From positions 1 through 13,292 of the forward strand of contig CATLIP010000035.1 in assembly GCA_949957035.1 (NCBI GenBank): 13,292 bases of DNA, written 5' to 3'. Under the pieces are notes generated by a model. It had not been told where the DNA came from, searched no databases, and saw nothing but the letters and a program-made list of their open reading frames with translations. This document shows positions 6,777 to 13,063 of this stretch, in pieces. Numbering within the stretch: the first letter of the stretch is position 1; each line of letters opens with the position of its first letter. The DNA is from an uncultured Lachnospiraceae bacterium (lineage in GTDB: Bacteria > Bacillota_A > Clostridia > Lachnospirales > Lachnospiraceae). A program made the translations under genes and the position numbers.

Positions 6777-8003
6777 ATGAAATTAATCTCACAATATAAA
6801 GGATTGCGCAGAGAAAACTACATACTATGCTTCGGCCGTCTGGTTACGGCCATGGGAGCTATGATTTGGCCCATGCTGACCATGATTTTGAGTCAGAAGA
6901 TGGGGATGAGTCCGGAGCGTATCGGCTGGGTGATGGCCGTAGTGGGGATTCTGGCGCTGCCTGCCAACCTGATTGGCGGGAAGATGGCAGACCATCTGAA
7001 TAAGAAGATGAATATTGTCTATCTGGACATTATTTCTGTAGTCTGCTATATCGTCTGCGCAGTAATTCCCCTATCAACCATTTCCATTGTATTAATGTTT
7101 ATCGCGGCAACGTGCCAGAATATGGAGCATCCCTCCTATAATGCGTTGACAGCGGATATTACGGTTACGGATGACAGGGAGAGGGCATATTCTCTCCAAT
7201 ATCTCTGTACGAATCTGGGATTTGTCATGTCGCCCACCATTGCAGGCTTCCTGCTTCGGGATTATTTGTGGCTGGCTTTTCTCATCAGCGGGGTTGCCAT
7301 AGGATGTTCTGTCGTCATGATTTTCTTTCTGGTGAAGGATATCACACCCGTAAAGGATACTAGTCAAAAGGCCGTATACCAGGCTGAACGGGAAGGAGAA
7401 GGTCTTTTGACGGTCTTGAAAGAGAATAAAATGATTGTACTCTATATTATAGTGGTCAGCGGTTATTTTGCAACCTATCAGATGTACAATTATCTGATGC
7501 CTCTCGAGTTGGCCAGACTACACGGCGAGGGCGGCGCAGTAATTTTTGGCTCCATTACCAGTGTGAACTGCGTGGTTGTGGTCATATTTACTCCGGTGTT
7601 TACCAGAATGTTTCCATGGCTGTCAGAAACCATCAAGACAATACTTGGTCAGCTCCTTCTGGTGGCGGGCTTTGGGATATTTTTTGTATTTATGGGGAGA
7701 ATCCCCTTCTACTATATTGCAATGGTTATTCTCACATGGGGCGAGGTTTTTTCAACGCTTGCGGAAAGCCCCTATCTCACCAAACGGATGCCCGCAAGCC
7801 ACAGAGGGCGAATCAACGGCCTTTCAGAGGTGTTGAGGACCGGCCTTACCAGTATCTTTCAGCTGCTCATTGGTTTCATATACGGAATCGGCTCGTCGAT
7901 TGCCGCCTGGGTGACGGTTCTGGTGTTTGGAATGTTTTTTGTGGCCCTTTGTGTCGTGTTGGCGGTAGAGGACCGGAAAGCGTATAGAAATCTGTATCTT
8001 TAG
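6777..8003 (+). CDS. MFS transporter, DHA1-like
   Basis: This is a 408-aa major facilitator with about 12 predicted membrane segments. The TM2-TM3 loop motif A is present in modified form (GGKMADHLNKKMN). An arginine in TM1 (GRLVTAMG) and DRERAYSLQYLCTNLGF before TM5 are features of the drug:proton antiporter 1 (MdtH/YqjV-like) branch. The cytoplasmic central loop is about residues 185-215. The start has only a weak AGGA box (6764-6767), 9 bases upstream. The gene is divergent from pepP, no partner genes are adjacent, and no terminator is visible before the next promoter at 8018. The substrate cannot be predicted. Confidence 0.9.
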   Translation: MKLISQYKGLRRENYILCFGRLVTAMGAMIWPMLTMILSQKMGMSPERIGWVMAVVGILALPANLIGGKMADHLNKKMNIVYLDIISVVCYIVCAVIPLSTISIVLMFIAATCQNMEHPSYNALTADITVTDDRERAYSLQYLCTNLGFVMSPTIAGFLLRDYLWLAFLISGVAIGCSVVMIFFLVKDITPVKDTSQKAVYQAEREGEGLLTVLKENKMIVLYIIVVSGYFATYQMYNYLMPLELARLHGEGGAVIFGSITSVNCVVVVIFTPVFTRMFPWLSETIKTILGQLLLVAGFGIFFVFMGRIPFYYIAMVILTWGEVFSTLAESPYLTKRMPASHRGRINGLSEVLRTGLTSIFQLLIGFIYGIGSSIAAWVTVLVFGMFFVALCVVLAVEDRKAYRNLYL

Positions 8004-8017
8004 TTGTTCTTCGGCTA

Positions 8018-8047
8018 TTGCATAAATGTGCGTGTATTTGCTATAAT
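8018..8047 (+). promoter_or_regulatory. Promoter of the DUF3842 gene
   Basis: TTGCAT (8018-8023), an 18-bp spacer and a perfect TATAAT (8042-8047), preceded by TGC (an extended -10). Transcription would begin near 8054, which rules out the in-frame start upstream of the ATG at 8084. Confidence 0.7.
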
Positions 8048-8083
8048 CAATTTACTGACAGAGAGATGGGACGGAGATATTTC

Positions 8084-8503
8084 ATGAAGATACTGATTAT
8101 AGACGCGCAGGGAGGCGGCATGGGCAGACAGCTTGTCTCTTCCATAAAAAAAGAATTTCCGCAGTTAGAGATTACGGCGGTAGGGACCAACGCCCTTGCA
8201 ACCTCCAATATGCTGAAGGCGGGGCCGGACCATGGAGCCACCGGAGAGAATGCGGTTATTGTAGGATGTAGGAATACAGACCTGATTATCGGCCCAATCG
8301 GCATTGCCATTGCGGATTCCATGTACGGTGAGATTACTCCTGCAATGGCGGCGGCAGTAGGACAAAGCGGCGTCAGGAAGCTGTTGATTCCGATGAATCA
8401 TTGCGAGAATATTATTGTTGGAGTGAAGAATACATCTATGAGTGAGATGCTTAAGGCTGTGATGGAAGAGCTGAAAAAACAGTTTGACAGAAGCGAGCTT
8501 TAG
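8084..8503 (+). CDS. DUF3842 family protein, function unknown
   Basis: This is a 139-aa soluble protein with no signal peptide or membrane segment. It opens with a Rossmann-like strand and glycine turn (MKILIIDAQGGGMGRQLV), then ATGENAVIVG, a TDLIIGPIGIAIAD segment and a late PMNHCENIIVGV segment. I recognise this as the clostridial DUF3842 family, which has no established function. The ATG at 8084 is chosen over the upstream extension from 8018 because GGAG (8073-8076) lies 7 bases before it and the extension overlaps the promoter. Its last codons contain the -35 of the larB operon promoter. Its position directly upstream of the nickel/cofactor genes hints at a linked role, perhaps nucleotide or cofactor handling, but that is only guilt by association. 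Confidence 0.85.
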   Translation: MKILIIDAQGGGMGRQLVSSIKKEFPQLEITAVGTNALATSNMLKAGPDHGATGENAVIVGCRNTDLIIGPIGIAIADSMYGEITPAMAAAVGQSGVRKLLIPMNHCENIIVGVKNTSMSEMLKAVMEELKKQFDRSEL

Positions 8504-8512
8504 GAGTATAGT
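8484..8512 (+). promoter_or_regulatory. Near-consensus promoter of the larB-nickel transporter operon
   Basis: A perfect -35 TTGACA (8484-8489), a 17-bp spacer and -10 TATAGT (8507-8512). The -35 is inside the last codons of the DUF3842 gene and the stop codon lies in the spacer. The predicted start near 8519 leaves a leader of about 235 nt before larB. Confidence 0.75.
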
Positions 8513-8518
8513 ATTAGA

Positions 8519-8650
8519 ATATTCAGGTTTTTCGGGACGGCAGAAGCCTCCGAAGTGCACAGAAGTGCCCGGGCATGTATAACTGTTTAGCTGCATAGGC
8601 GACAGGTATGGATTCCGTTACAATTATATAGATTAGAAACTATGTCAGAA
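8519..8650 (+). ncRNA. Structured 5' leader, candidate riboswitch/attenuator aptamer of the larB operon
   Basis: The leader has several locally stable helices. First is a hairpin at 8531-8554, nine pairs with two single-base bulges and an AGAA loop. Next is a short GCAC-AGAA-GTGC hairpin at 8557-8568. Third is a long-range helix, CTGCATAG (8591-8598) with CTATGTCAG (8640-8648), eight pairs with one bulged U. It encloses 8599-8639, where ATATAG (8626-8631) can pair with the start of CTATGT as an alternative. An intrinsic terminator and then the larB RBS follow. The layout of promoter, folded RNA, terminator and RBS is that of a metabolite- or metal-responsive riboswitch. The downstream nickel genes suggest Ni(II) or a pincer-cofactor intermediate as ligand. 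I could not match it to a known class from memory. Confidence 0.55.
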
Positions 8651-8689
8651 GGCGTATGGATTCTCAGAAGAGGATTTGTGCGCTTTTTT
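8651..8689 (+). terminator. Intrinsic terminator in the larB leader (regulatory attenuator)
   Basis: A 15-bp stem, GGCGTATGGATTCTC (8651-8665) with GAGGATTTGTGCGCT (8670-8684, several G-U wobbles), has an AGAA loop and a T6 run (8684-8689). It lies about 65 bp before the larB start and about 130 bp after the promoter, so it would stop the operon's own transcript unless read through. Confidence 0.8.
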
Positions 8690-8754
8690 GTCATGGGGGA
8701 AGATGGATCTTCCCTACTCGATTAATCAGGCAGTTAAGGTAAGGAGGCAATGGA

Positions 8755-9507
8755 ATGGAAGTTAAGGAAGTGTTGGAGCAGGTGCGGTCAGGGGAAATGT
8801 CTGTAAATGACGCGGAAGCCTATTTCCGCAGACAGCCTTTGGAGGAATTGGGCTATGCAAAATTAGATACTCACAGGAAACTGCGTATGGGATTCGCGGA
8901 GGTAGTCTTTTGCAGCGGCAAGGCGGATGAGCACTTGTTACAGATTTATGAGCGAATCTATGCGGCGGAAGGGGAGGTGCTGGGAACGAGGGCTTCTAAG
9001 GCTCAGGCGGCCTTGATTCAGGAGCGGTTCAAGGAGGCCTGTTATGACCCGCTGTCGAGAATCCTGAAGATTGAGAAGGCGGATAAGGCAAGGACAGGCA
9101 AGATTGCGGTATGTACGGCCGGTACGGCAGATATTCCGGTGGCGGAGGAAGCGGCGCAGACGGCAGAATTTTTCGGAAATTATGTAGAGCGCATCTATGA
9201 TGTGGGAGTCAGCGGAATTCATCGGCTGCTCGCAAGGGTGGAAACCATCCAAAGCGCCATGTGTGTGGTAGCGGTGGCAGGGATGGAGGGCGCTCTTGCA
9301 AGCGTAATCGGAGGACTGGTTGATAAGCCTGTGATTGCCGTTCCCACTTCTGTCGGATATGGGGCCAGCATGAACGGGCTGTCGGCTCTTCTGACTATGA
9401 TTAATTCCTGTGCAAACGGTATTGCGGTAGTCAATATAGACAATGGATACGGAGCAGGATATATTGCGGCGCAGATTAACCGTCTTGGAGTTCATGAAAC
9501 AAAATGA
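8755..9507 (+). CDS. larB: Nickel-pincer cofactor biosynthesis protein LarB
   Basis: This is the 250-aa first enzyme of the nickel-pincer nucleotide pathway. LarB carboxylates the pyridinium ring of nicotinic acid adenine dinucleotide and releases AMP, giving the biscarboxylated mononucleotide that LarE and LarC later sulfurate and load with nickel. A helical N-terminal domain (1-110) is followed by a PurE/AIR-carboxylase-like domain (116-245). The LarB signature blocks are visible: CTAGTADIPVAEEA (120-133), AGMEGALASVIGGLV (175-189), PTSVGYGASMNG (197-208) and NSCANG with C219, the family's conserved cysteine. AAGGAGG (8741-8747) lies 7 bases before the ATG at 8755; another ATG five bases upstream is out of frame. 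It heads the nickel transporter operon. larA, larC and larE are not in the window. Confidence 0.95.
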   Translation: MEVKEVLEQVRSGEMSVNDAEAYFRRQPLEELGYAKLDTHRKLRMGFAEVVFCSGKADEHLLQIYERIYAAEGEVLGTRASKAQAALIQERFKEACYDPLSRILKIEKADKARTGKIAVCTAGTADIPVAEEAAQTAEFFGNYVERIYDVGVSGIHRLLARVETIQSAMCVVAVAGMEGALASVIGGLVDKPVIAVPTSVGYGASMNGLSALLTMINSCANGIAVVNIDNGYGAGYIAAQINRLGVHETK

Positions 9508-9523
9508 AATGGAGGAAATCGTT

Positions 9524-10549
9524 ATGCATATGGCGGACGCGCTGGTATCACCGGCGGTAGCAGGAACCATGTATGCTGCATCTGCGGCTGCGGCAGCATA
9601 TTCAGTTAAGAAAGTAAAAGCCGTCGACCTTGACCGGAAAGTCCCTGTCATGGGGGTCATGGGAGCTTTTGTATTCGCAGCGCAAATGATTAATTTTACC
9701 ATACCGGGAACGGGCTCTTCGGGGCATCTGTGCGGCGGAATGCTGCTTTCCGCAATTTTAGGCCCCTACGCCGGATTTCTGACCATGATTGCAATCCTGA
9801 CAATTCAGTGCTTACTGTTTGCGGACGGGGGCTTGCTTGCCTTGGGATGTAATGTCTGGAATATGGCGTTTTACGGGTGCTTTGTGGGAGGTGCGTTAAT
9901 TTGGAAGGCATTGACAAGAAAGAAGCTGACGCGGGGAAGGATTGGGGCGGCATCTGTGCTGGGATGCGTGGTCAGCCTGCAGTTGGGCGCCTTCTCGGTC
10001 ACAATCCAAACCCTGGCTTCCGGAATTACGGAACTGCCCTTTTCGCTGTTCGTAAGTCTGATGCAGCCCATACATCTGGCGATTGGACTGGTGGAAGGAC
10101 TGATTACAGCGGCAGTCTTAGTGTTCGTCTATGAGGCGCGTCCAGAGGTTTTGTATGCAGAACGGCGTGAAACCGAGACAAAGGGGCGTATGAGCAGAAA
10201 AAAGACGGTTGTGACATTGGCGGCTGCGGCCGTTCTCACAGGCGGGGCGCTCTCACTCTTTGCGTCTGCCAATCCGGATGGATTAGAATGGTCCATGGAG
10301 AAGGCGGCGGGGACTGTAAAGCTTTCCGCAAATGGGAATATTTATAGGCTGTCGGAAAAGATACAGGGGATTACGGCCCTGTTGCCGGATTATGGATTTC
10401 GGACCTCACAAAGCGCGGCCGGAACATCATTTTCGGGAATTGTGGGAGGCGTGGTTGTACTGGCTGTGTGCCTGTTGGTCTGTCTGGCTGTAAAACGGGT
10501 GAAACATGGAAAGACGGAAAATAAGGACAGTGTAAATGGACAGAATTAG
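9524..10549 (+). CDS. larMN: ECF-type nickel transporter substrate-binding component, fused M and N domains
   Basis: This is the membrane S-component that captures Ni(II) (CbiM/NikM family) with the small N subunit fused at the C-terminus; 341 aa. The ATG at 9524 is chosen because GGAGG (9511-9515) precedes it and because it places histidine at residue 2. In NikM/CbiM proteins the amino-terminal Met-His segment forms part of the metal site. A longer in-frame start at 9443 would bury it. H68 in GTGSSGHLCGG is the other expected ligand. The M domain covers about 1-205. The N domain has a transmembrane segment (228-246), the hallmark PDGLEW at 251-256, and a final segment at 305-324. Nickel rather than cobalt is inferred from the larB neighbour; cobalt (CbiMN) is the alternative. 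The gene overlaps the next by 14 bases. Confidence 0.9.
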   Translation: MHMADALVSPAVAGTMYAASAAAAAYSVKKVKAVDLDRKVPVMGVMGAFVFAAQMINFTIPGTGSSGHLCGGMLLSAILGPYAGFLTMIAILTIQCLLFADGGLLALGCNVWNMAFYGCFVGGALIWKALTRKKLTRGRIGAASVLGCVVSLQLGAFSVTIQTLASGITELPFSLFVSLMQPIHLAIGLVEGLITAAVLVFVYEARPEVLYAERRETETKGRMSRKKTVVTLAAAAVLTGGALSLFASANPDGLEWSMEKAAGTVKLSANGNIYRLSEKIQGITALLPDYGFRTSQSAAGTSFSGIVGGVVVLAVCLLVCLAVKRVKHGKTENKDSVNGQN

Positions 10550-11300
10550 GGATTCGATTTCTGATTTACATAGAATTGACATGGAGGCAAGGAAATCCGG
10601 ATGGCTGCAAGACATACATCCTCTGCCGAAGCTTTTGGTTACTCTTCTGTTTCTTTTGCTTACTCTTTCCTATGGAAAATATGATTTGGCAGGCGTTCTG
10701 AAAATGGGAATCTATCTGATTGTGGCCTTTACCCTTGGTGATATTTCCGTTCGGCTTCTGGCAAAAAGGATGAAGCTTGTGTTGGCTTTGGTATGCATAG
10801 TTGGGGTTGTGAATCCCTTTTTTGACAGGGAAACGCTGTTTTTAATAGGTGGTTTTGCCGTGACGGGCGGGATGGTTTCCATGACGACTCTGATGATAAA
10901 AGGGGTATATGCAGTTTCGGCATCCTATCTTCTGATGGTTACAACCTCCATGGAGGATTTGTGTTATGCTCTTCGAAGGCTTGGGATGCCTAAGACCGTT
11001 GTGACTGTACTGATGTTGGTGTATCGATATATTATCGTTCTGCTTAAAGAGATTCAACGGATGACGGATGCGTATGCCCTTCGTGCGCCGGGCCAGAAGG
11101 GGCTTCATTATAAAGTCTGGGGAACCATGATTGGACAGCTTCTTCTTCGCAGCATGGACCGGGCGCAGACGGTTTATGACAGCATGAGGATGCGGGGATT
11201 TGGCGGAGAGTTTTATCTTAAGTGCAGGCGTGCGGCAGGAGGGAGGGACTATCTGTTTGGGATTGGATGGTGCGTGGTTCTGCTGGCGGTGAGAATCTGA
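10536..11300 (+). CDS. larQ: ECF transporter transmembrane component (CbiQ/NikQ family)
   Basis: This is a 254-aa integral membrane coupling protein (EcfT-type) that links the metal-binding S-component to the ATPase. About five to six hydrophobic segments lie between residues 32 and 170, with another at the C-terminus. The two cytoplasmic arginine coupling motifs that contact the ATPase are visible as ALRAPG (181-186) and MRMRGF (217-222). The ATG at 10536 lies inside the end of larMN (14-base overlap) after AAGGA, showing translational coupling. Length is normal for CbiQ/NikQ. The Lar name follows the L. plantarum larMNQO precedent and rests on the larB neighbour. Confidence 0.9.
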   Translation: MDRIRDSISDLHRIDMEARKSGWLQDIHPLPKLLVTLLFLLLTLSYGKYDLAGVLKMGIYLIVAFTLGDISVRLLAKRMKLVLALVCIVGVVNPFFDRETLFLIGGFAVTGGMVSMTTLMIKGVYAVSASYLLMVTTSMEDLCYALRRLGMPKTVVTVLMLVYRYIIVLLKEIQRMTDAYALRAPGQKGLHYKVWGTMIGQLLLRSMDRAQTVYDSMRMRGFGGEFYLKCRRAAGGRDYLFGIGWCVVLLAVRI

Positions 11301-11320
11301 TATTGTGTCGGGAGGCAGAT

Positions 11321-12094
11321 ATGGGTGAAAGGAATCTATTGGAAATATCGGCTCTTTCCTTCGAATATGGCGGACCTGGGGAATTTAAGCATAGAGTGCT
11401 TGAGGATATCAATATTGTCATGAAGGAGGGAGAATGTGTAGGATTAATCGGGGCAAACGGCGTGGGGAAGTCTACGCTTCTTAAGCTTCTTGTAGGACTT
11501 CTTGATTTGCAGGAAGGAAGGGTTCGGATTGATGGGCTTGAAATGAAAAAGGAGAATTTGAGGCAGATACGCTCAGAGCTTGGATATGCTTTTCAGGATT
11601 CGGACAGTCAGTTGTTTATGCCGACGGTATATGAAGACGTTGCGTTTGCGCCGCGCAATTATGGGAAGAGCGAGGAAGAGATTCATCGGCTGACGATGAA
11701 AGCATTGGAGCAGGTGTGTATGGAGGAGAAAAAAGACCGTCAGATTTACCGTCTGTCCGGAGGAGAGAAAAGGCTTGTGTCCATCGCCACTGTCCTTGCC
11801 ATGGACGTAAAGCTTATACTGCTGGACGAGCCGTCTGTGGCATTAGACCCGGGGAACCGGCGGAATCTGATTCGGGTGCTGAACGGACTGTCCAAAGCTA
11901 AGCTGATTGCAAGCCATGATTTGGATTTTGTATTCGATACCTGTCAGCGGGTGGTGCTGCTGTCTGAGGGAGGCATTGCGGCAGACGGGGATGCAAAGGA
12001 GATTTTGACGGATCGAAAACTTTTAGAAGAACATGGGCTGGAATTGCCATTGTCATTTTCTCGAAGGGATTATGACAAAAGAATAATAAGGTAG
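11321..12094 (+). CDS. larO: ECF transporter ATPase (CbiO/NikO family)
   Basis: This is the 257-aa ATP-binding subunit that powers nickel uptake, probably as a homodimer because no second ATPase gene follows. All motifs are present: Walker A GANGVGKS (44-51), Q-loop Q92 in the EcfA-type FQDSDSQLFMPTVYEDVAF, signature LSGGEKR (145-151), Walker B LILLDEP with E170, and the switch histidine H199 (ASHDLDF). Reading can extend upstream to 11222, inside larQ. The ATG at 11321 is preferred because GGAGG (11311-11315) lies just before it and the homology begins there. It is the last gene of the operon, its stop codon lying in the terminator stem. Confidence 0.93.
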   Translation: MGERNLLEISALSFEYGGPGEFKHRVLEDINIVMKEGECVGLIGANGVGKSTLLKLLVGLLDLQEGRVRIDGLEMKKENLRQIRSELGYAFQDSDSQLFMPTVYEDVAFAPRNYGKSEEEIHRLTMKALEQVCMEEKKDRQIYRLSGGEKRLVSIATVLAMDVKLILLDEPSVALDPGNRRNLIRVLNGLSKAKLIASHDLDFVFDTCQRVVLLSEGGIAADGDAKEILTDRKLLEEHGLELPLSFSRRDYDKRIIR

Positions 12095-12119
12095 CTGCTT
12101 TGTAGCAGCTCCTTTTTTT
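12090..12119 (+). terminator. Intrinsic terminator of the nickel operon
   Basis: A 7-bp stem, AGCTGCT (12093-12099) with AGCAGCT (12104-12110), has a TTGT loop, is flanked by GG/CC (one bulged T), and is followed by T7. It overlaps the larO stop codon. Confidence 0.92.
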
Positions 12120-12156
12120 ATATATAGAGCTTTAAAGATTGATAAATAAAAAACAA

Positions 12157-12225
12157 TAAAAACAACATAAAAAATAGTTGACTTATGTTGTTTTTAATGC
12201 TAATATAATCATGAAAACAACATAA
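12157..12225. repeat. Three copies of an AAAACAACATAA box, probable DeoR autoregulatory operators
   Basis: Copy 1 at 12157-12170 and copy 2 at 12183-12196 (opposite strand) form a perfect 14-bp inverted repeat with a 12-bp spacer. Copy 3 at 12214-12225 repeats the plus-strand form. They sit before the -35, inside the promoter spacer and near the transcription start, a good arrangement for repression by the DeoR-family product downstream. Confidence 0.7.
12178..12206 (+). promoter_or_regulatory. Promoter of the deoR-family operon
   Basis: TTGACT (12178-12183), a 17-bp spacer and TAATAT (12201-12206) preceded by TGC as an extended -10. A perfect TATAAT lies three bases further on (12204-12209) with a 20-bp spacer. 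Operator copy 2 covers most of the spacer. Confidence 0.6.
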
Positions 12226-12261
12226 AACAAATATAAAACAGACATGAAAAGAGGTGTTAAG

Positions 12262-13023
12262 ATGTTAGCCATAGAGAGACGCAATGAAATCCTAGAGACA
12301 CTTCAGAAGGAGAAAAGGGTTGTGGTAAGTGAACTGAGCCAGCATTATCAGGTGACGGAGGAGACGATACGCCGTGATTTGGAGAAGCTTGAGAATGAAG
12401 GGCTTGTGGTTAAAAGTTACGGAGGAGCAGTTCTTAATGAGCAGAACATTGTGGGCTTGCCCTTTGACGTGCGGAAGAATCAGTGTGTGGCAGAGAAGCA
12501 GAAAATTGCCGGACTGGTTGCCGATTTGGTGAGAGAAGGGGAAGCGGTGATGTTAGACGTCAGTTCCACGGCTGTCTATATTGCCAGAGAATTGAAGAAG
12601 AAGGAAGCGCTTACGGTGATTACCAACTCTGTGGAGATTATTGTGGAGCTCTATGATATGCCGAAGTGGACTGTAATCTCTACGGGAGGTACGGTCCGTG
12701 AGAAATCATTTGCACTGGGAGGCCCTCACACGGATGAGGTTTTAAGCTCCTATCATGTGGACAAGGCGATTATATCCTGCAAGGGTCTGGACCTTGTGAA
12801 CGGGATTACGGATTATGTGGAGCAGGATGCAAGCAGCAAGCGTATGATGCTGAGGGCGGCAAAAGAGAGGATTCTGGTTGCAGATTATACCAAGTTCGAT
12901 ACCACTGCATTTACCAGGGTAACGGACTGGGCATTTATTACAAAGGTTGTCACAGACAGGAAGCCGGCGCAGAAGTGGCTGGATGAGTTTGGAAGACAGG
13001 GGATAGAGTGTATTTATTCTTAA
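12262..13023 (+). CDS. DeoR/GlpR-family transcriptional regulator
   Basis: This is a 253-aa sugar-phosphate-responsive repressor. The N-terminal winged helix-turn-helix (about 5-57) carries the family signature around VSELSQHYQVTEETIRRDLE, followed by SYGGAV. The C-terminal sensor domain (about 75-235) has the sugar-phosphate isomerase-like fold, with DVSSTAVYIA, TNSVEI, STGGTVREKSF and a late VADYTKFD block. An upstream in-frame ATG at 12244 has no RBS. The ATG at 12262 is chosen because AGAGGTG (12250-12256) precedes it and gives a usual-length protein. It heads an operon with the GatZ/KbaZ-like gene, so its effector is probably a phosphorylated intermediate of galactitol, tagatose or N-acetylgalactosamine catabolism. 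Repeated boxes in its promoter suggest autoregulation. Confidence 0.94.
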   Translation: MLAIERRNEILETLQKEKRVVVSELSQHYQVTEETIRRDLEKLENEGLVVKSYGGAVLNEQNIVGLPFDVRKNQCVAEKQKIAGLVADLVREGEAVMLDVSSTAVYIARELKKKEALTVITNSVEIIVELYDMPKWTVISTGGTVREKSFALGGPHTDEVLSSYHVDKAIISCKGLDLVNGITDYVEQDASSKRMMLRAAKERILVADYTKFDTTAFTRVTDWAFITKVVTDRKPAQKWLDEFGRQGIECIYS

Positions 13024-13063
13024 CAGGTTATATATTCAAAAAGAAGAAAGAGGTAGAAAAATC

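Noticed and set aside
8565..8576. GTGCCCGGGCAT near-palindrome in the leader
   Set aside because: Its arms abut with no loop, so it cannot form a hairpin. It may matter as part of other pairings but is not a feature on its own.
8165..8596. 143-codon minus-strand frame opposite DUF3842
   Set aside because: It is antisense to a recognised family, has no domain, and runs through the larB promoter and leader.
8519..8650. Assignment of the larB leader to the cobalamin or NiCo riboswitch class
   Set aside because: I do not see the cobalamin box or the repeated CAGG/GGCAG-type NiCo core, so the element is left unclassified pending a covariance-model search.
8938..9702. 254-codon open frame on the minus strand opposite larB and larMN
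   Set aside because: It lies opposite two well-recognised genes, its translation has no recognisable domain and an odd histidine/cysteine-rich composition, and no RBS precedes it. It is a frame shadow.
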